Source of the DNA: Bacillota bacterium
GTDB lineage: Bacteria > Bacillota > Clostridia > Oscillospirales > Acutalibacteraceae
NCBI GenBank assembly: GCA_023401495.1
Contig: JAEXDU010000182.1
Location: forward strand, 1-22,151
Length of the DNA stretch: 22,151 nt
Direction: 5' to 3'
Part shown: positions 12,783 through 19,373 of the stretch, in pieces
How positions within the stretch are numbered: the stretch's first letter is position 1
How the letters are laid out: every line of letters begins with the position of its first letter
The notes under the pieces: generated by a model
Told to the model about the DNA's origin: nothing
The model's input: only the letters and a program-made list of their open reading frames with translations
Database searches by the model: none
Program-made: the position numbers and the translations under genes

Positions 12783-14549
12783 TTGGCGCTGCCGGATGAT
12801 TTTTTACAGGAGCTGAAAAGCCGAAGTGATATTGCCGACGTGGTTTCATCCTACATCAATCTGCGGCACAGCGGCAGAACCTTTTCCGGGCTCTGTCCGT
12901 TTCACAGTGAAAAGACGCCGTCGTTTCATGTGTACCCCGAAAACGGTTCGTTTTACTGCTTTGGGTGCGGTGCGGGCGGCGATGTGATCACGTTTATCCG
13001 CCGGATTGAAAATCTGGATTATATGGAGGCCATTCGCCATCTGGCGCAGCGGGCCGGGATTTCCGTGCCGGAAAGCGACGCGGATCAGGGTCTTGCCAGA
13101 GCCAAAGGGCGCATCCTCGAAATCAACCGCGAAACCGCGCGGTTTTACCACACCCAGCTGATGAGCGAGCAGGGCACGCCGGGTCGGGAGTACCTGCTGG
13201 GCCGCAGTTTGACCCCGCAGACGATCCGTCATTTCGGGCTGGGTTACGCGCCCGATTCGCGCTTTACGCTCGTCAATTTCCTCAGCGGCAAGGGCTATAC
13301 GCCCGAGGAGCTGCTGCAGGCCAATGTCGCGGTCCGGGCTTCTACCGGCCGGGTGATGGATCGTTTTTTCGCCCGCGTAATGTACCCGATCATCGACCTG
13401 CGCGGGAATGTGATCGCGTTCGGCGGGCGGACGCTGGGGGACAACAAGCCGAAATACCTCAACACGTCCGATACGCTCGTGTTCCATAAAAGTACGGGGC
13501 TGTTCGCGATGAATTTCGCGAAGAACAACGCGAAGGACGGCCTGATTCTGGCGGAAGGCTATATGGATGTGATCGCGCTGCATCAGGCGGGGTTTACGAA
13601 TGCCATCGCCACGCTCGGCACGGCGCTCACAACGGAGCAGGCGCGGCTTTTGGCGCGCTACACAGGCGAGGTTTTTCTGTGCTACGATTCGGACGAAGCC
13701 GGGCAGAAGGCCAGCTCCCGCGCGATTCCGCTTTTGCGGGACGCGGGGCTTACGGTGCGGGTACTCAGTCTGAGCGCGGGAAAAGACCCGGACGAATTCA
13801 TGCGCTCCTACGGTGAGCAGGGGCCGGCACGCTTCCGCCAGCTGATGGAAAGCAGCGGCAACGACGTGGAATACCGCCTGCAAAAGCTGCGGGCCGGGCA
13901 CAACCTGCAAACGTCTGACGGAAAGGTTGCGTACCTCACCGGTGCGGCAGAGCTTCTTGCTACGCTCGACAACCGCATGGAGCAGGAAATTTACGCAGGC
14001 CGCCTGGCGGAGGAAATCGGGATCGAGCGGTCCTCGATTCTGATGCAGGTGGATAAAAACATGAAAAAGCGGCGAAAGGATCAGCAGCGGAAAGAGTTCC
14101 GGGCGTTTCAGCAGCAGACGGCGGGAATCCGCGACACCGTAAATCCGGAAAAAAGCCGGCATTTGCGCGCGGCCAATGCGGAAGAAGCGCTGATCGTTTA
14201 CCTGATGCAGCATCCGGACGCGGCAAAGACGCTGGAAGCAGCGCTGCCGCCCGAAAATTTCGTTACTGCATTCAATCGTCGATTATATACGGTCATTCTG
14301 GGGAAGATTAAGGATGGCAAGGCATGCGGCCTTACAGACCTTGCGGGAGAATTCTCCGTGGAAGAGATTTCTTCTGTTGCGAAAATGCTGGCAGATTACC
14401 ATCAGGTCAATGTGACTGCTCAGGACGCAAAGGAGTACCGGAATGTGATTTTACAGGAAAATGCAAAGCTGGAGCCGCAGGACGCAGCTGCCGCGGCGCC
14501 GCAGGACATTCGGGACTATCTGCAAAGACTAAGGGAGCAGAAAAAATAG
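12783..14549 (+). CDS. dnaG: DNA primase
   Basis: Makes RNA primers at replication forks. A 588-residue protein starting at TTG 12783; AGGAGGGGG lies 6 bp upstream and the N-terminus ALPDDFLQELKSRSDI aligns with known primases. The zinc finger has Cys38, His41, Cys59 and Cys62 (CPFH ... CFGC). The RNA-polymerase core includes GYAPDSRF and the basic stretch VIAFGGRTLGDNKPKYLN. The TOPRIM domain shows LAEGYMDVIALHQAG, ATLGTAL and the acidic CYDSDEAGQKA. The C-terminal 150 residues or so are the helical helicase-interacting domain. It is third in yigZ-dgt-dnaG-rpoD-rrf2, with rpoD starting 12 bp downstream, the classical macromolecular-synthesis arrangement. Confidence 0.98.
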   Translation: MALPDDFLQELKSRSDIADVVSSYINLRHSGRTFSGLCPFHSEKTPSFHVYPENGSFYCFGCGAGGDVITFIRRIENLDYMEAIRHLAQRAGISVPESDADQGLARAKGRILEINRETARFYHTQLMSEQGTPGREYLLGRSLTPQTIRHFGLGYAPDSRFTLVNFLSGKGYTPEELLQANVAVRASTGRVMDRFFARVMYPIIDLRGNVIAFGGRTLGDNKPKYLNTSDTLVFHKSTGLFAMNFAKNNAKDGLILAEGYMDVIALHQAGFTNAIATLGTALTTEQARLLARYTGEVFLCYDSDEAGQKASSRAIPLLRDAGLTVRVLSLSAGKDPDEFMRSYGEQGPARFRQLMESSGNDVEYRLQKLRAGHNLQTSDGKVAYLTGAAELLATLDNRMEQEIYAGRLAEEIGIERSSILMQVDKNMKKRRKDQQRKEFRAFQQQTAGIRDTVNPEKSRHLRAANAEEALIVYLMQHPDAAKTLEAALPPENFVTAFNRRLYTVILGKIKDGKACGLTDLAGEFSVEEISSVAKMLADYHQVNVTAQDAKEYRNVILQENAKLEPQDAAAAAPQDIRDYLQRLREQKK

Positions 14550-14561
14550 GGGGAACTACCA

Positions 14562-15650
14562 ATGGAAATGCCTGATAAGAAGACAGTCATCAGAGATCTG
14601 ATCGAACTGGGAAAAAGCAAAGGACAGCTTTCGACGAAAGAAATTCTGGACGCTCTCGGCGAGCTGGATTTTGAGCCGGAGCAGATTGAAAAGTTTTACG
14701 ATACACTCGAAAGCCAGGGCGTTGAGATCATAGAGGATTTTGCCAATATCCCGCTCGAAGGGCTCGATATCCCCAGCGGCGAAAGCGAGGATGTGGAGGC
14801 TTCTCTGGCCACCGAAGGAATTGCCATCGACGACCCCGTTAAGGTATACCTCAAAGAGATTGGCCGCGTTCCGCTGCTCACCCCCGAAGAGGAAATCGAT
14901 CTGGCCATCCGCATTTCAAACGGAGACGAAGCGGCAAAGAAGCGTCTCTCCGAAGCGAACCTCCGTCTGGTCGTCAGCATCGCCAAGCGGTACCTCGGCC
15001 GCGGAATGCAGTTCCTCGACCTGATTCAGGAAGGAAACCTCGGCCTGATTAAGGCGGTCGAAAAATTCGACTACACCAAGGGCTTTAAATTTTCTACCTA
15101 TGCAACGTGGTGGATTCGCCAGGCCATCACCCGTGCGATTGCCGATCAGGCAAGAACCATCCGCATCCCCGTGCACATGGTGGAAACGATCAATAAAGTG
15201 AAGAAGGTATCGAGCCAGCTTCTGCACACGAACGGCCACGAGCCGACAGCAGACGAGGTATCTCTGGAGCTGGACATGCCGGTCGATAAGGTTCGCGAGA
15301 TTATGCGGGTTGCGCAGGAGCCGGTTTCGCTCGAAACCCCGATCGGTGAGGAGGAGGACAGCCACCTTGGTGACTTCATCCCCGACGATGAAGCGCCCGC
15401 TCCGGCGGATGCCGCCTCTCACACGCTGCTGCGCGAGCAGCTCGGCGAGGTGCTCGACACCCTCACCCCCAGGGAAGAAAAGGTGCTTCGCCTGCGTTTT
15501 GGCCTGGAAGACGGCCGTTCCCGCACACTGGAGGAAGTGGGCAAGGAGTTTAACGTTACCCGTGAGCGCATTCGCCAGATTGAGGCAAAGGCGCTGCGCA
15601 AGCTCCGTCATCCCAGCCGCAGCAAAAAGCTGAAGGACTTCCTGGATTAA
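14562..15650 (+). CDS. rpoD: RNA polymerase primary sigma factor (sigma-70/SigA)
   Basis: A 362-residue housekeeping sigma factor, the normal size for Firmicutes SigA. ATG 14562 follows AGGGGG by 8 bp. Region 1.1 is short and acidic (about 1-85). Region 1.2 is DDPVKVYLKEIGRVPLL. Region 2 spans about 130-190, with LRLVVSIAKRYLGRGM, FLDLIQEGNLGLIKAVEKFD and FSTYATWWIRQAITRAI. Region 3 follows with ARTIRIPVHMVETINK. Region 4 (about 300-352) has LTPREEKVLRLRFGLEDG, TLEEVGKEFNVTRERIRQIE and ALRKLRHP. All regions needed for -10 and -35 recognition are intact. It explains the TTGACA/TATAAT-like promoters seen elsewhere in the window. An Rrf2-family gene starts 16 bp downstream. Confidence 0.98.
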   Translation: MEMPDKKTVIRDLIELGKSKGQLSTKEILDALGELDFEPEQIEKFYDTLESQGVEIIEDFANIPLEGLDIPSGESEDVEASLATEGIAIDDPVKVYLKEIGRVPLLTPEEEIDLAIRISNGDEAAKKRLSEANLRLVVSIAKRYLGRGMQFLDLIQEGNLGLIKAVEKFDYTKGFKFSTYATWWIRQAITRAIADQARTIRIPVHMVETINKVKKVSSQLLHTNGHEPTADEVSLELDMPVDKVREIMRVAQEPVSLETPIGEEEDSHLGDFIPDDEAPAPADAASHTLLREQLGEVLDTLTPREEKVLRLRFGLEDGRSRTLEEVGKEFNVTRERIRQIEAKALRKLRHPSRSKKLKDFLD

Positions 15651-15666
15651 TGGAAGGAGCCTCGTC

Positions 15667-16137
15667 ATGCACATGACATTAGAAACGGACTATGCGGTCA
15701 GAATCGTGGATTTTCTGGCGGCGTCCAATCAAAAGGCAGATGCGCGCAGCATTTCTGAGGGGACCTGTGTTCCGCCGCGGTTTGCGCTGAAGATTCTGCG
15801 CAAGCTGGTTTCCGACGGGATCGTGCAGTCCTATAAAGGGGCGCACGGCGGCTATACGCTGGCCCGTCCCGGCAGCCGGATCACTCTGCGCGAGGTCATT
15901 GAATCGGTGGAAGGCCCGTACATGATCAGCCGGTGCCAGCAGGATGAATATGCCTGTACGCATCAGGCTTGCCGGTATCACCGCATCTATGCCGAAATTT
16001 CGGAATCGGTGCGCAGGCAGCTGGATTCCTACACCTTTTCTCAGGTAGAGCCGTGCGGAGCGGCCTGCCGTTCCGTAAAGGAGCAAGAGAAAGGGAAAGT
16101 GGATGGCTGCCCCGGAGTGGATAAGCAATCGTCCTGA
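15667..16137 (+). CDS. Rrf2 family transcriptional regulator with IscR-like cysteines
   Basis: A 156-residue protein starting at ATG 15667, with AAGGAG 7 bp upstream. The winged-helix Rrf2 DNA-binding domain is clear: TLETDYAVRIVDFLA, ISEGTCVPPRFALKILRKLV, GAHGGYTLARP and ITLREVIESVEGP. A cysteine triad Cys90, Cys97 and Cys102 (spaced like the [2Fe-2S] triad of IscR or NsrR), with His105 nearby, suggests an iron-sulfur sensor. Three further cysteines lie in the tail (130, 134, 148). Typical roles of the family are control of Fe-S biogenesis, nitrosative or redox stress, or cysteine metabolism; the target here is unknown. Last gene before the strong terminator at 16194, so probably co-transcribed with rpoD. 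Confidence 0.9.
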   Translation: MHMTLETDYAVRIVDFLAASNQKADARSISEGTCVPPRFALKILRKLVSDGIVQSYKGAHGGYTLARPGSRITLREVIESVEGPYMISRCQQDEYACTHQACRYHRIYAEISESVRRQLDSYTFSQVEPCGAACRSVKEQEKGKVDGCPGVDKQSS

Positions 16138-16193
16138 TGCAGACGGGAAAATAAAAAATATCATGGCTTCGTTTTACCGGCGCTGCCATATAG

Positions 16194-16236
16194 AAAAGGG
16201 AAAGGAACTGTTTTATACAGTTCCTTTCCCTTTTTC
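16194..16236 (+). terminator. Strong terminator of the dnaG-rpoD-rrf2 transcript
   Basis: AAAAGGGAAAGGAACTG (16194-16210) pairs perfectly with CAGTTCCTTTCCCTTTT (16218-16234) around TTTTATA, followed by T and C. It is a 17-bp stem with built-in A and T tails, usable in both directions. Confidence 0.92.
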
Positions 16237-16599
16237 TGTAGCACAACCACCGGTTGTGCCGGCGAACCGAAAAAAGTGTCTTATCTGTAGAAGTCTGAAA
16301 GCAAACGCTTTCCAAAGCTTTTAATGCCTGTTTACGGTATGTGGTAATCTGTGTTGAAAAGCAGAACTGACGAAAACAGAAGGGAAGAGAAAATAAAACA
16401 GCCCGTAAAGCAAATGAAATTCTCTTGAAATATCAGGCTGTACCCGGCGTTGCAATGGCCGCAGGTGAATGTTGGTTATACCAGTGTGCAAAAAGTATCA
16501 GCCGCATTGGTAGCTTGCACTTCTAAATTGCGATAAGAAAATTACCTAAATGAAATATTGTTATTTATTTATATAAGTTTGACAATAAAACAACGATTA
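16237..16599. other. Gene-free region upstream of etfBA
   Basis: I see no coding sequence. Items present: a 19-bp palindrome with GCACAACC (16241-16248) and GGTTGTGC (16252-16259); an overlapping CGGTT/AACCG pair (16251-16255 with 16265-16269) followed by six A's; an upstream operator-like TGGTTATACCA at 16473; and ATTGGTAGC at 16506-16514, which repeats the left half of the operator at 16632. No riboswitch or T-box signature is recognised. Confidence 0.5.
16473..16483. promoter_or_regulatory. Upstream GntR (FadR/LldR)-type operator candidate
   Basis: TGGTTATACCA fits the TNGTnnnACNA consensus of FCD-domain GntR regulators exactly and is symmetric. Its centre is 162 bp upstream of the centre of the second operator and about 155 bp before the predicted etfBA transcription start. 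Confidence 0.45.
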
Positions 16600-16628
16600 T
16601 TGACAGATGTTTTCATTATAGTTAATAT
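16600..16628 (+). promoter_or_regulatory. Promoter of etfBA
   Basis: A perfect TTGACA (16600-16605), 17-bp spacer, TAATAT (16623-16628). Transcription would begin around 16635, inside the operator at 16632-16648. This gives a leader of about 135 bases before etfB. Confidence 0.85.
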
Positions 16629-16631
16629 AAA

Positions 16632-16648
16632 TATTGGTAGCACCAATA
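16632..16648. promoter_or_regulatory. GntR (FadR/LldR/PdhR)-type operator at etfBA start site
   Basis: TATTGGTAGCACCAATA is a perfect 17-bp inverted repeat with a 3-bp centre. Its core ATTGGTnnnACCAAT equals the consensus known for LldR/PdhR-type FCD-GntR proteins, which respond to lactate or pyruvate. It overlaps the expected start of transcription, so binding would repress. No gntR gene lies in the window. Confidence 0.65.
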
Positions 16649-16770
16649 GATGCGGCTGGCGATTTTGCAGCTTGTCATTTGCGATGCTCCGCAGACAAAC
16701 ACGGCGCCCCGGCAGCGGAGCCTTGGACCCCGGCGCAAATGGGGAGTCATATGGGAAAAGGAGAGCGAAA

Positions 16771-17571
16771 ATGAATCTGTTAGTATGTGTCAAGCAAGTT
16801 CCCGACACAGCGGAAATTCGTATCGACCCGAAAACGAATACGCTGATCCGCTCGGGCGTACCCAGTATCGTCAATCCGTTCGACTCTTACGCAATGGAAA
16901 TGGCGGCCCGGCTGAAGGACGCAGTGCCGGGCAGCAGGATCGTAGTGCTGTCTATGGGGCCGGAGCAGGCCAAGACGGCACTCAAGCAATGTCTGGCAGT
17001 GGGGGCGGACAAAGCGTATCTGGTCAGCGACCGCGCGTTTGGCGGTTCCGATACGCTGGCAACCAGCTATATTCTCTCTCGCGCTATCGTTCGGGTAGAG
17101 GAACTCGAGGGCAAATTCGATTTGATTTTCTGCGGCAAGCAGGCGATCGACGGCGATACGGCCCAGGTGGGCCCCGAGATTGCGGAGCACCTGGATTACC
17201 CGCAGGTGACCTGTGCGGTTGGGCTTTCCGTTGAAGGTGACACCGCGAAAGTCAAGCGCGAGTCGGAAGATGATTTTGAACTGCTGGGCGTAAAAATGCC
17301 GTGTGTGATTACGGTAACGAAGCTTCCCTACGAGCCGCGGTACCCCACCATCCGAACCAAACTGGCCGCGAATAATGTAGAGATTCCCACTCTTACCTCC
17401 GCGGACCTGACGATCGATCTCAGCCGCGCGGGGCTTAAGGGTTCGCCGACAAAAGTGAAAAAAACTTACACGGCGCCGCAGAAGTCCGGCGGGGTCAAAA
17501 TTCAGGAAGAAAGCGGAACAGACTCCGGCAAAAGGCTGTTTGAGTCGCTCTGCGAAACCTGTGTGCTATAA
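16771..17571 (+). CDS. etfB: Electron transfer flavoprotein, beta subunit
   Basis: Beta subunit of the FAD/AMP- or FAD/FAD-containing electron carrier that links acyl-CoA or hydroxyacid dehydrogenases to NADH and ferredoxin. I start it at ATG 16771 (266 residues), with AGGAG about 7 bp upstream; the frame is open further back but reads through promoter DNA. Seen: MNLLVCVKQVPDT at the start, NPFDSYAMEMAARL around 35-48, LSMGPEQAKTAL around 60-71, and the nucleotide-binding loop CGKQAIDGDTAQVGP at 121-135. These are typical EtfB hallmarks. The C-terminus ends in an unusual CETC pair. Followed after 16 bp by etfA. Whether this pair performs flavin-based bifurcation cannot be settled without its partner enzyme, which is not adjacent. 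Confidence 0.95.
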   Translation: MNLLVCVKQVPDTAEIRIDPKTNTLIRSGVPSIVNPFDSYAMEMAARLKDAVPGSRIVVLSMGPEQAKTALKQCLAVGADKAYLVSDRAFGGSDTLATSYILSRAIVRVEELEGKFDLIFCGKQAIDGDTAQVGPEIAEHLDYPQVTCAVGLSVEGDTAKVKRESEDDFELLGVKMPCVITVTKLPYEPRYPTIRTKLAANNVEIPTLTSADLTIDLSRAGLKGSPTKVKKTYTAPQKSGGVKIQEESGTDSGKRLFESLCETCVL

Positions 17572-17587
17572 GAGGGAGGGAAACATA

Positions 17588-18601
17588 ATGGAAGCAAAGA
17601 CAAAGGATTTGTGGGTATTGATCGAGACAGACCGGGACGGCAGAGCGAAAAATATTGGTCTGGAGCTGCTGAATCCGGGCCGCCGTCTGGCGGACGGACA
17701 ACAGGGAAAACTGGTGGCCGTCGTGATCGGCTCTCAGGTGGATGAGGCGGTCAAGGCCGTGCAGGCGCAGGGGGCGGATCAAATCATTGTGGTGGACGGC
17801 CCCGAATTTGCCCGGTACACGACCGACGCGTATACCGATGCACTGCATGCACTGGTGGAGAAATATGGTCCTACCACTCTGCTGATCGGAGCGACCGGCA
17901 ACGGGCGCGACATGGCCCCCCGTTTGTCCTGCCGCCTGAAAACGGGTCTTACGGCAGACTGCACTGGATTGGACATCGATGAGCAAAGCGGCAATGTAGC
18001 ATGGACCCGCCCGGCCTTTGGCGGAAACCTGATGGCTACCATTTTGTGCCCCGACCACCGTCCGCAGATCGGCACGGTACGCCCCGGTGTTTTTAAGAAA
18101 GAAGAGCCTGACGACAGCCGCTCCGCAGAAGTGATTAAAGAAGACATCCATATTCCGGAAGAACGCCTGCGCACCAAGGTTCTGGATGTGATCAGCGAAC
18201 TGAGCAAAGAGCTGGTCGATCTGGAGGGAGCAGAGATCATCGTTTCCGGTGGGCGCGGCGTAGGCGGCCCCGAGGGCTTCCGCACGATTCGGGAACTGGC
18301 GGACGCGCTTGGCGCAACGGTCGGCGCATCCCGCGCGGCGGTGGATTCCGGTTGGATTTCACGTTCCCATCAGGTAGGGCAAAGCGGAAAGACCGTAGGC
18401 CCAAAGCTTTATATTGCAGCCGGTATTTCAGGTGCGATTCAGCATCTGGTGGGCATGAACAGCTCCGACGTGGTGGTTGCCGTCAATAAAGATCCCGACG
18501 CCCCCATTTTTGGAGTAGCCGATTATGGCGTGGTGGGCGACCTGTTTCAGGTGCTGCCGGCATTGACCGAGTCCGTTAAAAAGAGAAAGGGGCTTTCGTA
18601 A
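17588..18601 (+). CDS. etfA: Electron transfer flavoprotein, alpha subunit
   Basis: Alpha subunit, forming the heterodimer with EtfB. ATG 17588 has GAGGGAGG about 9 bp upstream and gives 337 residues; the frame upstream of it overlaps etfB and is not needed. The N-terminal domain carries LWVLIETDRDG, LLIGATGNGRDMAPRLSCRL and TADCTGLDID. The C-terminal FAD domain (about residues 205-330) has IIVSGGRGVGGPEGF, GATVGASRAAVDSGW, HQVGQSGKTVGPKLYIAAG, SGAIQHLVGM and VAVNKDPDAPIFGVADYG. There is no N-terminal ferredoxin extension of the kind seen in lactate-dehydrogenase-linked EtfA proteins. No dehydrogenase follows: the next gene is convergent, so this is an orphan etfBA pair. No strong terminator is evident, only an imperfect hairpin at 18611-18635. 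Confidence 0.96.
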   Translation: MEAKTKDLWVLIETDRDGRAKNIGLELLNPGRRLADGQQGKLVAVVIGSQVDEAVKAVQAQGADQIIVVDGPEFARYTTDAYTDALHALVEKYGPTTLLIGATGNGRDMAPRLSCRLKTGLTADCTGLDIDEQSGNVAWTRPAFGGNLMATILCPDHRPQIGTVRPGVFKKEEPDDSRSAEVIKEDIHIPEERLRTKVLDVISELSKELVDLEGAEIIVSGGRGVGGPEGFRTIRELADALGATVGASRAAVDSGWISRSHQVGQSGKTVGPKLYIAAGISGAIQHLVGMNSSDVVVAVNKDPDAPIFGVADYGVVGDLFQVLPALTESVKKRKGLS

Positions 18602-18768
18602 GAGACAGCACTTCTTTTCTGATTTAAAAGAGAAGGACTGAAATCAAGCGGACTTTTGAATTACTTATAGAATATATTTATTAAAATATACAATTGGTAT
18701 TATCAAGCGCTGAAGATATGGTGAAAAGCTGCAGGGCCGCGGTTGCTGATTGTGAGGAATTCGCAGAT

Positions 18769-19206
18769 TCAGAACGATTCCTTCATAATGTAACTCATAT
18801 CACCCAAATGGTATATCTCGATGATGCATTCTTTGACAGACCCTTCCGCTGAAAGGTATCCGCTGAATTTTGACATGTTGTAGCCATAGGTTTCATCCAT
18901 GATGTCAAACCCGGCATTGCGATACTGATCGATGAATTCATGCAAATCCATTTTTTTACCCGTAAAGCTGCCGCAGTTACCGCACGGAACATCTTGATAT
19001 TCCAGCAGATACACATAGCTGAAATCCCAATCTATTTTCTCAAACTCAATACAGCCGGTTACCTGTTCAAAGGGCTCGATGGTTTCTATGAATCCGCTCT
19101 GCAGCTGCATTTGAAGGGTGTTGTTTGTCACCTGAAAGGCAATCACTTTCCCATCGTGCAAGCTGTAGGGCAGATTGATCTGATTCCTGCGAATGACCCG
19201 GTTCAT
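18769..19206 (-). CDS. Unknown 145-residue protein with CGNC motif
   Basis: ATG at 19206 with an AGAGGTGAT ribosome-binding site and a good promoter upstream, so it is very probably expressed. No signal peptide or membrane helix is visible. The N-terminal half looks beta-rich (VIAFQVTNNTLQMQLQSGF, then YVYLLEY). At residues 74-79 is PCGNCG (Cys75, Cys78), a CxxC that could bind metal or be redox-active, and Cys52 lies nearby. The C-terminal half, starting DLHEFIDQYRNAGFDI, is mixed. I do not recognise the family. It lies between etfA (convergent) and hydG (same strand, separated by a terminator), so it is a single-gene unit. Confidence 0.75.
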   Translation of the reverse strand: MNRVIRRNQINLPYSLHDGKVIAFQVTNNTLQMQLQSGFIETIEPFEQVTGCIEFEKIDWDFSYVYLLEYQDVPCGNCGSFTGKKMDLHEFIDQYRNAGFDIMDETYGYNMSKFSGYLSAEGSVKECIIEIYHLGDMSYIMKESF

Positions 19207-19227
19207 AAAATCACCTCTTTTCCGGAT

Positions 19228-19256
19228 ATTGTAACAGACCCAAATGGGAAATTCAA
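19228..19256 (-). promoter_or_regulatory. Promoter of the 145-residue unknown gene
   Basis: On the minus strand TTGAAT (19251-19256), 17-bp spacer, TACAAT (19228-19233). It is placed about 20 bp before the start codon, leaving a short leader that carries the ribosome-binding site. Confidence 0.7.
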
Positions 19257-19308
19257 CCGAAAGCGGCCGGTACCATCGGTCAAAGCGTCTGTCGATACGG
19301 GTTCATAG

Positions 19309-19350
19309 AAAAAGGCGGTACCCTGCGAGCATTGCAGGTACCGCCTTTTT
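19309..19350 (-). terminator. Terminator of the hydFEG operon
   Basis: AAAAAGGCGGTACC (19309-19322) pairs perfectly with GGTACCGCCTTTTT (19337-19350), and an inner short stem can extend it. A and T tails on both sides make it effective for the minus-strand hydG transcript, 24 bp after its stop. Confidence 0.9.
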
Positions 19351-19373
19351 CTGTTTGATTGGACGAAAAAATT

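Noticed and set aside
12846..14213. Long open frame antisense to dnaG (over 450 codons)
   Set aside because: It lies opposite an unmistakable DNA primase in GC-rich DNA, where antisense frames stay open by codon bias. The translation is Arg/His/Gln-rich without motifs.
16558..16770. N-terminal extension of etfB
   Set aside because: It would translate through the etfBA promoter and operator. The ATG at 16771 has a good ribosome-binding site and the conserved EtfB start.
18611..18635. Terminator after etfA
   Set aside because: The CTTCTTTT/AAAAGAGAAG pairing is imperfect and no T-run follows, so it is mentioned only as a possible weak structure.
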